Below, in pieces: positions 1 through 11,256 of a stretch of 64,000 nucleotides of DNA. The DNA is from Asticcacaulis sp. Its GTDB lineage: Bacteria; Pseudomonadota; Alphaproteobacteria; Caulobacterales; Caulobacteraceae. The position numbers and the translations under genes were made by a program. The DNA lies in NCBI GenBank assembly GCA_024707255.1, contig JANQAC010000002.1, forward strand, positions 366,001-430,000. Direction: 5' to 3'. Position 1 is the stretch's first letter. Each line of letters opens with the position of its first letter. Under the pieces are notes generated by a model. The model was not told the DNA's origin. It worked only from the letters and a program-made list of their open reading frames with translations, and made no database searches.

Positions 1-26
1 AAGGTCCGCTACGGCGGAGATGAAAT

Positions 27-1217
<1,191 letters not shown>

Positions 1218-1290
1218 TTGAAGGCGAGGGGCCCAAGTTACGTTTCTTGGCCCCTTGACCCCGATACATGCAAGCGAGACTTGATATAAT

Positions 1291-1325
1291 AAAAAATCCT
1301 CCGGCTTTGGGCCGGGGGATTTTTT
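1291..1325. terminator. Bidirectional intrinsic terminator after tuf
   Basis: The hairpin pairs AAAAAATCC-T-CCGGC (1291-1305) with GCCGGGGGATTTTTT (1311-1325) around a TTTGG loop, with one internal mismatch. It has A-rich 5' and T-rich 3' flanks, so it can end transcription in both directions. It closes the str operon. Confidence 0.9.
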
Positions 1326-1421
1326 TATTATTCAGACTTTCCCTGAATATGTTATGGGATCAAAGGGCCTGCGGCCCTTTGCCTTCAAATGTCTCAACGA
1401 TATGCCGCAGGAGGCCGCGCG

Positions 1422-2063
1422 ATGATCCTGATTGGCCAGTATGATTCCCCCTATGTCCGGCGCGTCGGTATTGCCCTGACGCTCTATGGCCATACGTTCG
1501 AGCATCGTCCGTGGTCGACCTTTGGCGATGGCGACAAGATCGAACCGTTCAATCCGTTGCGCCGCGTGCCGACCCTGGTGCTCGGGAATGGAGAGATCAT
1601 TCTTGAAAGCGCCTATGCGCTTGACTGGCTGGACGAGCAGGCGCGGGCTGCCGACGACATCGTCCCGCTGATTGCCGCATCAGGACCGGAACGGCAGAAG
1701 GCACTTTACTATATCGCTCTAACGACGGGCTTTTCCGACAAGGCGATTGCGCTGTTTTATGAACATGTACTGCACAAAGAAAAGTCGCCGGTCTGGCTGG
1801 AGCGCTGCAACAGGCAAATCAGCGCGGTTCTGGATGTGCTGGAAAAGATTCGTGCCGGTGCCAAAAGCCAGTGGCTGCTGGGTGGAGATATGACGCACGC
1901 CGATATCGCCCTGGCGTGCAGCCTGCGCCATGCCCGCGAGGCGCACCCGGCGATCGATTTCAGCCGATGGCCGGCCCTGGCATTCCATAGCGCGCAGTGC
2001 GAACGGATGGAGGTCTTCAGGCATATTTCTCAGCCTTTCATCGGGCCGAAAACAGAGGATTAA
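1422..2063 (+). CDS. Glutathione S-transferase family protein
   Basis: A 213-residue protein with an N-terminal thioredoxin-like domain (about 1-78) and an alpha-helical C-terminal domain. The motifs are those of cytosolic GSTs: YDSPYVRRV near residue 6 with a Ser in the active-site position, the cis-Pro segment RVPTLV, and ES at the glutathione gamma-glutamyl site (LESAYALDWLD). The ATG at 1422 is chosen over an in-frame ATG at 1389 because GCAGGAGG lies just upstream and the product then starts directly on the first beta strand. The substrate cannot be told. It is the first of three accessory genes between tuf and the S10 operon. Confidence 0.9.
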   Translation: MILIGQYDSPYVRRVGIALTLYGHTFEHRPWSTFGDGDKIEPFNPLRRVPTLVLGNGEIILESAYALDWLDEQARAADDIVPLIAASGPERQKALYYIALTTGFSDKAIALFYEHVLHKEKSPVWLERCNRQISAVLDVLEKIRAGAKSQWLLGGDMTHADIALACSLRHAREAHPAIDFSRWPALAFHSAQCERMEVFRHISQPFIGPKTED

Positions 2064-2145
2064 CCCTGCGCTAACCCTGCCGTTTAGGGCGGTATAAACC
2101 CTGCCGTGGTAGCTTTCAGGCTCAAAGTCATGTCTGCGAGCCCTC

Positions 2146-3311
2146 ATGTCCCTGAAACATCCGACCCAAGTCAGTTCCCTGAACCGGATCGAGATCATTC
2201 ATGTCAGGGATCTGACAGAACGCGATGTCAGCCAGTGGACGGCCTGGCGCGATCTGCGCCCGGAGCTGGTCGGGCCCTATTTTGATGTCCGTTATGTCCA
2301 GGCGATCGGTGCCGTCGTGCCGGGGGCGCGGGTGGCCAGACTCTATACCGAGGGGCGGATCGGCGGCTATTTCGCTTACCAGGTTCGTGCCGGCGTTTTG
2401 CAGCCGCTCGGTGCACCGCTCAGCGACTATCACACCTTGATTGCCGCGCCCGGTTTCACACCGGACCTTAACCTGTTGCTCAAAGCCACCGGCGCGAAGC
2501 GTCTTGATTTCCAGGGTTGGGTAGGGCCGATGGAGCCGGCCGCCCATACAGCCGTGCTGAACCGCCGCGCGGCCCTGACGCCGGAAGGCTTCGATGCCTG
2601 GTATGAACAGCAGGACCATGAGCATCACAAGTTCTTCAAGAATGTCGGCCGCTGTGAGCGCAATATCGCCAAGGACTTCGGCGGTTTTGATTTCACCTGG
2701 GAACGCGTGACGCCGGAGGTGATGGACTGGATCATCAGCCTCAAGCGCGAGCAATATAAAAAGACGGGCCTGCACGATATCTTCGATTGCGGCTGGACGC
2801 GCGACCTGCTGGCCAGTCTCGCCAACCTGCCGGATGAGGATTACGGCCTGCGCGCCGGTCTCTTCCGTCATGAGGGCAAGCTGGTAGCCGCCGAGATAAG
2901 CCTGGTGGATCGCACCAGTGTTCATCTGTGGTTCCCGGCCTATGACCCGGTCTATTACCGCTATACGGTCGGCATCGTGCTCACCATGGCGATTATTCGG
3001 CATCTGTCACCGCTTGGCTATACCAGTTTCGATTTTGGTACGGGCGGCGAGGACTACAAGTCACCAATGACGGTTTCGGGGGGGAATGCCTGGAAGGCAG
3101 TCTGCAATATGCGCCGGCACTGGGCAGCCGGATGGTGGACGTGGCCGTGGCGCTGCTGCCGGCCCGCTCTAAGCTGGAGCAGGCGCGCTTATCCTTACGT
3201 CGTCGTGTCAATGTCATCCGCTCCACCGAGGTCAGTCTCGGCGGCTGGAGCCGTGCCCTGATGGCGATGGGCCAGCGTGCCGTCATGCGCCTGAAGCCGG
3301 CAAAGACCTGA
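2146..3311 (+). CDS. CelD/BcsL-type GNAT acetyltransferase (frame break near the C-terminus)
   Basis: The protein resembles the CelD/BcsL (Acetyltransf_6, FemAB-like GNAT) family: a conserved core with NVGRCERN near residue 166, then SLKREQYKKTG, and the closing FDFGTGGEDYKSPM acyl-CoA-fold segment near 299-312. The family makes or modifies exopolysaccharide or envelope components; the acceptor here is unknown. The frame breaks at a run of seven G (3078-3084). The reading frame as given continues as a Trp/Arg/Pro-rich nonsense tail to 3261, while one extra G restores a natural C-terminus (ECLEGSLQYAPALGSR onward) ending at 3311, giving 388 residues. The break may be a consensus error or a slippery tract. 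Confidence 0.75.
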
Positions 3312-3391
3312 CCTGTTAGCGCTATCGGTTTCTGTTTACGCAACGAGCTGTTCGCCTTATGACGAAGAGAAGCAGAACAGGGATCAGGCAC

Positions 3392-5020
3392 ATGACGGAC
3401 ACTTCACGGCGTGGTGTTTTCAAGACATTGGTGGGTGGTGCGGCCGCGGCGCCATTAGCCGCCGCGCAGGCGTCAGCGGTCTCCTGTGAGATACAGGCGC
3501 CAAAATGGGGCAGGGGGATCGAAGGTCAGCGCAAGGCCGACCTCGGCAACGGCACTTATCTCAATCCGATCATTCCCGGCGACCATCCCGATCCGACCAT
3601 TTTGAAGGACGGTTCGGACTATTACATGACGTTTTCGTCGTTCTTTTCCTATCCGGGCATCGTCATCTGGCATTCGACGGACCTGGTGAACTGGGCACCG
3701 GTCGGGCCGGCCCTGCAAAAGCCGCTTGGGACGATCTGGGCGGTGGACCTGTGCAAGCACGGTGATCGTTACTATGTCTATATTCCCGCCAATCCGGGCG
3801 ACAAGGGCTGGTCGATCTTCGTGATCTGGGCCGATGACATCAAGGGGCCGTGGAGTGATCCGATCGACCTGAAGATCAGCGGCTGCATTGATCCGGGGCA
3901 TGTGGTCGGAGAGGATGGCAAGCGCTACCTGTTCGTCAACGGCATCCGAAAAGTTCGCCTGAGCGACGACGGTCTGGCGACCGATGGTGAGGTCGAGCCG
4001 GCCTACAGTCCCCGGCATTTTCCCGATGACTGGATCACCGAGAACTTCGCGCCAGAGGGGCCGAAGCAGCTGCGTCATAATGGCTGGTTCTACCTGATCA
4101 CCGCCGTCGGCGGCACGGCCGGACCAGTGACCGGCCATATGGTCATCGCCGCGCGGTCGAAATCAATTCATGGCCCGTGGCAAGATTGCCCGCACAATCC
4201 GTTGGTACGCACCTTGAGCACCGCCGAACCGTGGTGGTCGCGCGGCCATGCCTCGATTGTTGAAGGCCCCGCCGGCGACTGGTGGATGGTCTATCATGGC
4301 TACGAGAACGGCTTTCGCACCCTGGGGCGTCAGCCCTTGCTGGAGCCGATCGAGTGGACGAAAGACGGCTGGTTCCGCGCCTTGGGGGGTGATCTGTCGA
4401 AACCGATAGCCAAGCCCAGGGGCGGCCCAAAAGATACTAAGCCGGGTCCGGCGGGTTTTGCGCTGTCGGATGATTTTTCACAGAATCGCTTTGGCACGCA
4501 GTGGAGTTTCCACGATCCCGCCGCTGACGAAATGTCGCGCATACAATATGAAGATAAGGCTCTGCGCCTGACGGCACGCGGCATAACGCCCGCGGACAGT
4601 GCGCCTTTGACCTGTCCGGTTGGGGATCGGTCCTACGAGGCGGAGATCACGCTGGACCTCGACGGCAAGACCGAAGGCGGTCTGCTGCTGTTCTATAATC
4701 ACAAGGCTTTCGTCGGCATCGGCTTCACGCCGGAAATGATGAAGACGTGGCAATATGCCGAGGAGCAGACCTGGCAGCGGACGTCCATGGCGACCGACAG
4801 CGTGCGCATTCGGGTGACCAATGATGAGAACGTCATCACCTGGCATTATTCACACGACGCCGGAAAAACATGGACCCGCCACCCCACGCGCATGGAGATC
4901 TCGGGCCTGAACCATAATGTCTTTGGCGGCTTTATCAGCCTGAAGGTCGGCATCTACAGCGTGGGCGAGGGGAGCGTCACCTTGCGCGACTTCTCTTACA
5001 GGGGCGATTCAGGCGGATAA
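3392..5020 (+). CDS. Tat-exported GH43 glycoside hydrolase (beta-xylosidase / arabinofuranosidase type)
   Basis: A 542-residue secreted enzyme. The start at 3392 puts a twin-arginine signal (TSRRGVFK, then an Ala-rich stretch to about residue 28) at the N-terminus; an upstream in-frame ATG at 3359 would only add 11 residues. The five-bladed propeller follows with the GH43 catalytic set: PGDHPDPT near 60 (general base Asp), WAVDL near 118 (pKa-modulating Asp) and FAPEGPK near 220 (general acid Glu). A second domain from about residue 355 (DDFSQNRFGTQW) resembles the concanavalin-like beta-xylosidase C-terminal domain. It likely removes xylose or arabinose from hemicellulose in the periplasm, and would pair with the GH51 enzyme at 51591-53159. 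Confidence 0.9.
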   Translation: MTDTSRRGVFKTLVGGAAAAPLAAAQASAVSCEIQAPKWGRGIEGQRKADLGNGTYLNPIIPGDHPDPTILKDGSDYYMTFSSFFSYPGIVIWHSTDLVNWAPVGPALQKPLGTIWAVDLCKHGDRYYVYIPANPGDKGWSIFVIWADDIKGPWSDPIDLKISGCIDPGHVVGEDGKRYLFVNGIRKVRLSDDGLATDGEVEPAYSPRHFPDDWITENFAPEGPKQLRHNGWFYLITAVGGTAGPVTGHMVIAARSKSIHGPWQDCPHNPLVRTLSTAEPWWSRGHASIVEGPAGDWWMVYHGYENGFRTLGRQPLLEPIEWTKDGWFRALGGDLSKPIAKPRGGPKDTKPGPAGFALSDDFSQNRFGTQWSFHDPAADEMSRIQYEDKALRLTARGITPADSAPLTCPVGDRSYEAEITLDLDGKTEGGLLLFYNHKAFVGIGFTPEMMKTWQYAEEQTWQRTSMATDSVRIRVTNDENVITWHYSHDAGKTWTRHPTRMEISGLNHNVFGGFISLKVGIYSVGEGSVTLRDFSYRGDSGG

Positions 5021-5083
5021 ATCCGCTTTCGGCGCAAAATAATCCTCGCCGCTTATTTTTCTTCGCTTTGCGCCAATTGCCGC

Positions 5084-5112
5084 TTGACGAAAGCGAGTCG
5101 TTTCGGCATAAG
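5084..5112 (+). promoter_or_regulatory. Candidate sigma-70 promoter of the S10 operon
   Basis: TTGACG (5084-5089), a 17-base spacer and CATAAG (5107-5112) lie about 250 bases before rpsJ. The hexamers match the housekeeping consensus well. Transcription from here would produce the structured leader described at 5180-5260. Confidence 0.5.
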
Positions 5113-5179
5113 CGCCACTCTGTTAGATCGGCTGTGGCGTCTGAAGGATGCCAAACGCGGTCTGCAAGCATAAACCAAC

Positions 5180-5260
5180 CCGGTCGGCGGCCCTTTCTAA
5201 AGGGAATTGACCGGTTTGATCAACGGCCCGCGCGGGTAAAACCGCGAGGGCTTTGTTTTT
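5180..5260 (+). promoter_or_regulatory. Structured S10-operon leader with attenuator-like hairpin
   Basis: This part of the 339-base gap before rpsJ holds two successive structures. First, CCGGTC (5180-5185) pairs with GACCGG (5209-5214) and encloses CCCTTT/AAAGGG (5191-5196/5199-5204). Second, GCCC-G-CGCGG (5226-5235) pairs with CCGCG-A-GGGC (5242-5251) and is followed directly by TTTGTTTTT, an intrinsic-terminator shape inside the leader. The E. coli S10 operon is controlled by L4 through leader attenuation, so an analogous control is plausible, but the ligand here is unknown. No other gene is seen in 5021-5359. Confidence 0.6.
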
Positions 5261-5359
5261 GCGGATATCGCGTTCGTGCTCACGTTTGTGGGGGCGAGTT
5301 GGTCTTTGAAATGGTTCACTGGACGCGTTAAACGCAAACCTTTTGGGAATACGAGCGAT

Positions 5360-5668
<309 letters not shown>

Positions 5669-5681
5669 GGGGCGCCCAGAG

Positions 5682-6416
5682 ATGACCAACCGTACAGGTT
5701 TGATCGCTAAAAAACTCGGCATGACCCGCTTCTTCGATGAAGCCGGTGTCCATGTGCCGGTCACCGTTCTGTCGCTCGACGGCTGCCAGGTCGTGGCTCA
5801 GCGTACCAAGGACAAGGACGGCTATGTCGCCCTTCAGCTTGGCGCCGGTTCGCGCAAGGCCAAGAACGTTTCCAATCCCGAGCGTGTTCGTTTCGCCAAG
5901 GCTCAGGTTGAGCCCAAGGCCATCCTGACCGAGTTCCGCGTGTCGGAAGATGCTCTGATCGAAGTCGGTGCCGAGTTCACCGCCGATCACTTCGCTGTCG
6001 GCCAGAAGGTCGATATCCAGGGTACGACCATCGGTAAGGGTTTTGCTGGCGCCATGAAGCGCTGGAACTTCGGCGGTATGCGCGCCACCCACGGTGTGTC
6101 GGTATCGCACCGTGCCCACGGTTCGACGGGTAACCGTCAGGATCCGGGTCGTACCTTCCCCGGCAAGAAGATGGCCGGTCACTATGGTGTCGAAACCGTG
6201 ACCACGCTGAACCTGGAAGTGGCTCGCATCGATGCCGAGCGCGGCCTGGTCTTCATCAAGGGCGCCGTTCCGGGCGCCGAAGGCTCCTACGTCAAGATCC
6301 GCGACGCTGTGAAGAAGGCTGCTCCGCAAGGTCTGCCGTTCCCCGGCGCGATTAAGACGGCCAACGCGGCTCCGGCCGCTGCTGAGGAAGCGCCTGCGCA
6401 AGAAGGGGCTGAATAA
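5682..6416 (+). CDS. rplC: Ribosomal protein L3 (uL3)
   Basis: A large-subunit assembly-initiator protein. The ATG at 5682 follows GGGGCGCCCAGAG and gives 244 residues starting [16 protein letters not shown], the typical L3 start; the open frame from 5643 adds an unnatural extension. The conserved loop that reaches the peptidyl-transferase centre is present ([18 protein letters not shown]). The last 30 residues are an Ala/Glu/Pro-rich tail, common in alphaproteobacterial L3. rplD follows after 2 bases. Confidence 0.98.
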   Translation: MTNRTGLIAKKLGMTRFFDEAGVHVPVTVLSLDGCQVVAQRTKDKDGYVALQLGAGSRKAKNVSNPERVRFAKAQVEPKAILTEFRVSEDALIEVGAEFTADHFAVGQKVDIQGTTIGKGFAGAMKRWNFGGMRATHGVSVSHRAHGSTGNRQDPGRTFPGKKMAGHYGVETVTTLNLEVARIDAERGLVFIKGAVPGAEGSYVKIRDAVKKAAPQGLPFPGAIKTANAAPAAAEEAPAQEGAE

Positions 6417-6418
6417 TC

Positions 6419-7051
6419 ATGAAACTCGACGTTATCAAGCTTGACGCCTCCAAGGCTGGCTCGGTGGATGTCTCCGATCTCGTGTTCGGGATCGAGGAAA
6501 TCCGTTCGGACATCCTGTCGCGCGTCGTTAACTGGCAGTTGGCCAAGCGCCGCGCCGGTACGCACAAGGTGCAGACCCGCAACGAGAATTCTCGCACGGG
6601 TAAGAAGATGTACAAGCAAAAGGGCTCCGGCGGCGCTCGTCACGGTTCGCGCCGTGCCCCGCAATTCGTCGGCGGTTCGCGCGCCTTCGGTCCGGTTGTT
6701 CGCTCCCATGCGTTCGACCTGCCCAAGAAGGTCCGTGCCCTTGGCCTGCGTCACGCCTTGTCGTCCAAGATCAAGTCCGGCTCGCTGATCGTTCTCGATC
6801 AGGCTGTGGTCGAATCCCCGAAGACGCAATCGCTCAAGGCTTCCTTCGAGAAGCTGGGCCTGAAGAACGCCCTGTTCATCACCGGTCCGGAAGTCGATGC
6901 CAACTTCGCCCTCGCTTCGCGCAACATCCCGAACATCGACGTGCTGCCGTCGGCCGGCCTGAATGTCTACGACATCCTGCGCCGCCATACGCTGGTCCTG
7001 ACGAAGTCCGCGGTTGAAGCCATCGAAGCCCGCTTCGCTGTGGAGGCCTAA
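6419..7051 (+). CDS. rplD: Ribosomal protein L4 (uL4)
   Basis: A large-subunit protein lining the exit tunnel, and in E. coli the repressor of the S10 operon. It has 210 residues. The extended tunnel loop ([24 protein letters not shown]) and the C-terminal globular part ([17 protein letters not shown]) are both intact. As the possible feedback regulator, it bears on the leader hairpins upstream of rpsJ. Confidence 0.98.
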   Translation: MKLDVIKLDASKAGSVDVSDLVFGIEEIRSDILSRVVNWQLAKRRAGTHKVQTRNENSRTGKKMYKQKGSGGARHGSRRAPQFVGGSRAFGPVVRSHAFDLPKKVRALGLRHALSSKIKSGSLIVLDQAVVESPKTQSLKASFEKLGLKNALFITGPEVDANFALASRNIPNIDVLPSAGLNVYDILRRHTLVLTKSAVEAIEARFAVEA

Positions 7052-7056
7052 GAGTT

Positions 7057-7353
7057 ATGGCTGCTACCATTCGTAATTTCGACGTTCTTCTGTCGCCGCA
7101 CATCACCGAAAAGGCCACCCTGCTTTCCGAGCAGAACAAGGTCGTTTTCAAGATCGCGCTCGACGCCTCGAAGGACGAAGTCGCTTCCGCCGTTGAAGCC
7201 ATCTACAACGTCAAGGTTACCAAGGTGAACACCATTGTCACCAAGGGCAAGACCAAGCGTTTCAAGGGCATCAAGGGCCGTCGCAACGACATCAAAAAAG
7301 CCATCGTGACCCTGGCCGAAGGCCAGACGATCGACATCACAACCGGTCTGTAA
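7057..7353 (+). CDS. rplW: Ribosomal protein L23 (uL23)
   Basis: An exit-tunnel protein and docking site for trigger factor, SRP and the SecYEG translocon. It is 98 residues, with [21 protein letters not shown] near the start and the [11 protein letters not shown] segment in the middle, as in other bacterial L23. It lies 5 bases after rplD and 16 before rplB in the operon. Confidence 0.98.
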   Translation: MAATIRNFDVLLSPHITEKATLLSEQNKVVFKIALDASKDEVASAVEAIYNVKVTKVNTIVTKGKTKRFKGIKGRRNDIKKAIVTLAEGQTIDITTGL

Positions 7354-7369
7354 GGGAAGGGCACAGCAA

Positions 7370-8207
7370 ATGGCTTTGAAGCAATTTAATCCAACTTCGC
7401 CCGGCCGTCGCAGCCTGGTTCTGGTCGACAAGTCCGAGCTCTACAAGGGCAAGCCGCAAAAGGCTCTGACCGAAGGTCTGACCAAGTCGGGCGGCCGCGG
7501 TGCGCAAGGTCGCGTCGCTGTCCGTTTCCGTGGCGGCGGCGCCAAGCGCCTCTATCGCATCGTCGATTTCAAGCGTCGCAAGTTCGACGTGCCGGCGACG
7601 GTCGATCATCTGGAATACGATCCGAACCGCACCGCGTTTATCGCGCTGATCACCTATGCTGACGGCGAAAAGGCCTATATCCTGGCCCCGCAACGCCTGA
7701 AGGCTGGTGATACGGTCATCGCGTCCGAAAAGGTCGACGTGAAGCCGGGCAATGCTGCCCCGCTGCGCTCGCTGCCAATCGGCACGATCATCCACAACGT
7801 GGAACTGAAGCCCTTGAAGGGCGGCCAACTGGCCCGCTCCGCCGGCGCCTATGCCCAGCTCGTCGGCCGTGATGCCGGCTACGCCCAGATCCGTCTGGGT
7901 TCGGGCGAACTGCGCATGGTGCTCGATGGTTGCATGGCCACGGTTGGTGCGGTGTCGAACCGAGGACCACATGAACCAAAGCCTCGGCAAGGCCGGCCGC
8001 ACCCGCCACATGGGCTTCCGTCCGCACGTTCGCGGCGTGGCCATGAACCCGGTCGACCACCCGCACGGTGGTGGTGAAGGCAAGACCTCCGGTGGCCGTA
8101 ACCCTGTGACCCCGTGGGGCGTTCCCACCAAGGGCCGCAAGACTCGTACCAACAAGGCGACGGACAAGTACATCATCCGTTCGCGTCACGTTAAGAAGGC
8201 TCGCTAA
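7370..8207 (+). CDS. rplB: Ribosomal protein L2 (uL2), frame broken by one base
   Basis: L2 is needed for subunit association and peptidyl transfer. The first part (to about residue 197, [12 protein letters not shown]) and the last part ([19 protein letters not shown] to the basic C-terminus) lie in different frames. One extra C at 7960-7961 (AACCGAGG instead of AACGAGG) explains the break; removing it gives a 278-residue protein, the usual length, with the catalytically important HPHGGGEGK motif. Because L2 is essential and the reconstructed protein is otherwise perfect, this is almost certainly an error in the sequence, not a pseudogene. Confidence 0.95.
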
Positions 8208-8209
8208 TT

Positions 8210-8488
8210 ATGGCACGCTCCGTATGGAAAGGCCCCTTCGTCGACGGCCACCTTCTCAAGAAGGCGGAAGCTGCGGTGAGCAGCGGTCGTAAAGAGGTCA
8301 TCAAGACCTGGTCGCGTCGTTCGACCATCATGCCGCAATTCGTGGGTATCACGTTCGGCGTTTATAACGGTCAGAAGCACGTTCCCGTGCTCGTGTCGGA
8401 AGACATGGTCGGTATGAAGTTCGGCGAGTTCTCGCCCACGCGCAACTTCCCCGGCCACGCCGCCGACAAGAAGGCGAAGAAGAGGTAA
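8210..8488 (+). CDS. rpsS: Ribosomal protein S19 (uS19)
   Basis: A small-subunit head protein that contacts S13 and the A-site tRNA region. It is 92 residues, starts [18 protein letters not shown] and contains the conserved [14 protein letters not shown] and [15 protein letters not shown] segments. It follows rplB by 2 bases. Confidence 0.98.
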   Translation: MARSVWKGPFVDGHLLKKAEAAVSSGRKEVIKTWSRRSTIMPQFVGITFGVYNGQKHVPVLVSEDMVGMKFGEFSPTRNFPGHAADKKAKKR

Positions 8489-8491
8489 GTT

Positions 8492-8884
8492 ATGTCCCAG
8501 ACAAAGAATCCTCGTCGCGTCAACGCCAATGAAGCCCGCGTAAAGCTGGTGTCGGTCCGTATCAGCCCGCAAAAGCTGAACCTGGTCGCCGCCTCGATCC
8601 GCGGCCTCAAGGTGCAGCGCGCGCTCAACGAGCTGGAATTTTCGCGCAAGCGCATCGCCAAGGACGTCCGTAAGGCGCTCTATTCGGCGATCTCGAACGC
8701 GGAAAACAACCACAACCTCGACATCGACAACCTGATTGTTGCCGAATCCTACGTCGGCAAGGGCATTGTCATGAAGCGCTTCGCTTCGCGTGCCCGTGGC
8801 CGCTCGTCGCGCATCATGAAGCCGTTCTCGGAACTCACCATCGTGGTCCGTGAACTCGGCGCCGAATCTCAAGAGGCTGCATAA
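8492..8884 (+). CDS. rplV: Ribosomal protein L22 (uL22)
   Basis: A tunnel-lining large-subunit protein, 130 residues. It shows [19 protein letters not shown] at the start and the beta-hairpin that projects into the tunnel ([20 protein letters not shown]). Its stop codon shares one base with the start of rpsC, so the two are probably translationally coupled. Confidence 0.98.
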   Translation: MSQTKNPRRVNANEARVKLVSVRISPQKLNLVAASIRGLKVQRALNELEFSRKRIAKDVRKALYSAISNAENNHNLDIDNLIVAESYVGKGIVMKRFASRARGRSSRIMKPFSELTIVVRELGAESQEAA

Positions 8885-9639
8885 TGGGTCAGAAAGCTAA
8901 TCCGATCGGCTTGCGCCTCGGCGTCAACCGCACCTGGGACTCGCGCTGGTTCGCCGCGCGCCAGGAATACGCCAAGCTCCTTCATCAGGACCTGAAGATC
9001 CGTAAGGTTCTCAAGGAAAAGCTGAATGCCGCCGGCGTGTCGCGCATCATCATCGAGCGCCCGCACAAGAAGTGCCGCATCACCATCTATGCCGCCCGTC
9101 CGGGCGTCGTGATCGGTAAGAAGGGCCAGGATATCGACAAGCTGCGCAAGGACGTTTCCGTCCTGACCGAAGGCGAAGTCTTCCTGAACCTGGTCGAAGT
9201 CCGCAAGCCGGAAGTCGATGCGCAACTGGTCGCTGAATCCATCGCCCAGCAGCTCGAACGCCGCGTGGCCTTCCGCCGTGCCATGAAGCGCTCGATCCAG
9301 TCGGCCATGCGTCTCGGCGCCAAGGGCATCCGCATGAATCTGTCGGGTCGTCTCGGCGGTGCGGAAATCGCCCGTATGGAATGGTATCGTGAAGGCCGCG
9401 TGCCTTTGCATACCCTGCGTGCCGACATCGACATGGGTTTCGCCGAAGCTCTGACCACCTACGGTATCATTGGTATCAAGGTGTGGATCTTCAAGGGTGA
9501 AGTGCTTGAGCACGATCCGATGGCGCAAGACAAGCGCTGGGCAGCCGAAGCGGCCGGCCCGTCGTCGAACGAGCGTCCGGAACGTGGTGACCGTAACAAC
9601 CGTGGCCCGCGCCGCGATCGCAACAATAAGGAGGCGTAA
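8884..9639 (+). CDS. rpsC: Ribosomal protein S3 (uS3)
   Basis: A small-subunit protein at the mRNA entry channel. It has 251 residues with the KH-type domain ([16 protein letters not shown] near residue 77, containing the GxxG loop) and the C-terminal domain with [11 protein letters not shown]. The final 35 residues are rich in Arg, Asn and Asp and are probably disordered. TAATG overlap with rplV by one base. Confidence 0.98.
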   Translation: MGQKANPIGLRLGVNRTWDSRWFAARQEYAKLLHQDLKIRKVLKEKLNAAGVSRIIIERPHKKCRITIYAARPGVVIGKKGQDIDKLRKDVSVLTEGEVFLNLVEVRKPEVDAQLVAESIAQQLERRVAFRRAMKRSIQSAMRLGAKGIRMNLSGRLGGAEIARMEWYREGRVPLHTLRADIDMGFAEALTTYGIIGIKVWIFKGEVLEHDPMAQDKRWAAEAAGPSSNERPERGDRNNRGPRRDRNNKEA

Positions 9640-9644
9640 CTCCA

Positions 9645-10079
9645 ATGATGCTTCCCAAGCGTACAAAATACCGGAAGGCCTTCAAGGGCCGTATCCACGG
9701 TAACGCCAAGGGTGGTTACACACTGAACTTCGGTTCGTATGGTCTGAAGACCGTCGAACCGGAGCGTCTGACCGCTCGCCAGATCGAAGCCGCCCGCCGG
9801 GCCATCACGCGTCAAATGAAGCGTCAGGGCCGCGTGTGGATCCGTATCTTCCCCGACCTGCCCGTCACCGGCAAGCCTGCCGAAGTCCGTATGGGTAAGG
9901 GCAAGGGCGCTGTCGACCATTGGGCCGCCCGCGTGGCTCCTGGCCGCATCCTGTTTGAAATCGACGGCGTGCCGGACGACATCGCGCGTGAAGCGCTCCG
10001 TCTCGGCGCCGCCAAGCTGCCCGTATCCACCCGCGTCGTTACCCGTATCGACGCCGGCGTGGCCATGGCCGCGGAGTAG
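9645..10079 (+). CDS. rplP: Ribosomal protein L16 (uL16)
   Basis: A large-subunit protein at the A-site tRNA elbow. It is 144 residues, starting [16 protein letters not shown], with [21 protein letters not shown] in the second half. AAGGAGG lies 8-14 bases before the ATG. It sits 5 bases after rpsC. Confidence 0.98.
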   Translation: MMLPKRTKYRKAFKGRIHGNAKGGYTLNFGSYGLKTVEPERLTARQIEAARRAITRQMKRQGRVWIRIFPDLPVTGKPAEVRMGKGKGAVDHWAARVAPGRILFEIDGVPDDIAREALRLGAAKLPVSTRVVTRIDAGVAMAAE

Positions 10080-10084
10080 GACCT

Positions 10085-10291
10085 ATGACCAAGATTGCCG
10101 ATCTGCGGACCAAGACCGCCGACCAACTGCAGGAGCAGCTCCTGGACCTGAAGAAAGAGCAGTTCAACCTGCGCTTCCAGAAGGCCACGGGCCAGTTCGA
10201 AAAGACTCACCGCGTCAGCGAAATCCGCAAGGACATCGCCCGCATCAAGACCCTGCTGACGGCCCAGAAGGCCGGCGGCAAAGTCGCCTAA
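10085..10291 (+). CDS. rpmC: Ribosomal protein L29 (uL29)
   Basis: A small alpha-helical protein beside the tunnel exit, 68 residues, with the conserved [19 protein letters not shown] helix and the RIKTLLT helix near the end. It starts 5 bases after rplP and precedes rpsQ by 13 bases. Confidence 0.97.
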   Translation: MTKIADLRTKTADQLQEQLLDLKKEQFNLRFQKATGQFEKTHRVSEIRKDIARIKTLLTAQKAGGKVA

Positions 10292-10304
10292 AGGAAAGAA
10301 GACC

Positions 10305-10544
10305 ATGCCCAAGCGCATTCTTGAAGGTCTGGTTGTCTCCGATAAGGGCGACAAGACCGTGGTTGTGAAAGTGGAACGTACGGTTCTGCACCCCGTCCTG
10401 AAAAAGACGGTGCGCGTGTCCAAGCGTTATCATGCTCACGACGAAGCTAATGATTTCAAGGCCGGCGAAAAGATTCGTATTATCGAATGTGCGCCCAAGT
10501 CGAAGCTGAAAACGTGGGAAGTTCTCCCGCGCGAAGCCAACTAA
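10305..10544 (+). CDS. rpsQ: Ribosomal protein S17 (uS17)
   Basis: An OB-fold primary 16S rRNA-binding protein, 79 residues. It shows [18 protein letters not shown], the [19 protein letters not shown] segment and the [15 protein letters not shown] end. AAAGGAAAGAAG provides the ribosome binding site. Confidence 0.98.
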   Translation: MPKRILEGLVVSDKGDKTVVVKVERTVLHPVLKKTVRVSKRYHAHDEANDFKAGEKIRIIECAPKSKLKTWEVLPREAN

Positions 10545-10561
10545 CTAGGAAAGTTTGAACC

Positions 10562-10930
10562 ATGATTCAGATGCAAACTAACCTGGAAGTGGCCGATAAT
10601 TCCGGCGCACGTCGGGTCATGTGCATCAAGGTGCTGGGCGGCTCGAAGCGCCGCTACGCCTCGGTGGGTGACCTGATCGTCGTCTCGGTGAAGGAAGCCA
10701 TTCCTCGCGGCCGCGTTAAGAAGGGCGACGTTCTGCGCGCCATCGTCGTTCGCACCTCGAAGGACATCCAGCGCAAGGACGGTTCGGTGATCCGTTTCGA
10801 CACCAACGCCGCCGTCATCGTCAACAAGTCGAGCGAGCCGATCGGCACGCGTATCTTCGGGCCTGTGCCGCGTGAACTGCGCGCCAAGAACCACATGAAG
10901 ATCATCTCGCTGGCTCCGGAGGTTATTTAA
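10562..10930 (+). CDS. rplN: Ribosomal protein L14 (uL14)
   Basis: A large-subunit interface protein, 122 residues, starting [21 protein letters not shown] and ending with [17 protein letters not shown], both diagnostic. In E. coli it opens the spc operon; here it runs on from the S10 operon with only 17 bases between rpsQ and rplN, so the two operons may be cotranscribed. Confidence 0.98.
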   Translation: MIQMQTNLEVADNSGARRVMCIKVLGGSKRRYASVGDLIVVSVKEAIPRGRVKKGDVLRAIVVRTSKDIQRKDGSVIRFDTNAAVIVNKSSEPIGTRIFGPVPRELRAKNHMKIISLAPEVI

Positions 10931-10932
10931 CT

Positions 10933-11256
10933 ATGGCTGCCAAGATCAAGAAGGGCGACAGCGTCGTCGTCCTGACCGGCAAGGACAAGGGCCGCAAGGG
11001 CACCGTCGCCAAGGTCGTGACCAAGGATGGCCAGGCCGAGCGCGTTGTCGTCTCGGGCCTGAACATGGTCCAGCGCCACACCCGTCCGTCGCAGGGCAAC
11101 CCGCAAGGCGGCATCATCAACAAGGAAGCGTCGATCCACGTTTCCAACGTGTCCCACGTCGATTCGAACGGCAAGCCGACCCGCGTCGGTTTCAAGATCG
11201 AGGGCGACAAGAAGGTCCGCGTTGCCAAGACGACGGGAGAAGTCATCAATGGCTAA
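10933..11256 (+). CDS. rplX: Ribosomal protein L24 (uL24)
   Basis: An assembly-initiator of the large subunit, 107 residues. The KOW motif is at residues 6-32 ([22 protein letters not shown]), followed by the [16 protein letters not shown] segment. Its last 8 bases overlap the start of rplE (ATGGCTAA). Confidence 0.98.
   Translation: MAAKIKKGDSVVVLTGKDKGRKGTVAKVVTKDGQAERVVVSGLNMVQRHTRPSQGNPQGGIINKEASIHVSNVSHVDSNGKPTRVGFKIEGDKKVRVAKTTGEVING

Noticed and set aside
2060..2075. CtrA-like site TTAA-N7-CTAA before the CelD-type gene
   Set aside because: The second half-site is incomplete and a tandem CTAACCCTGC repeat explains the likeness.
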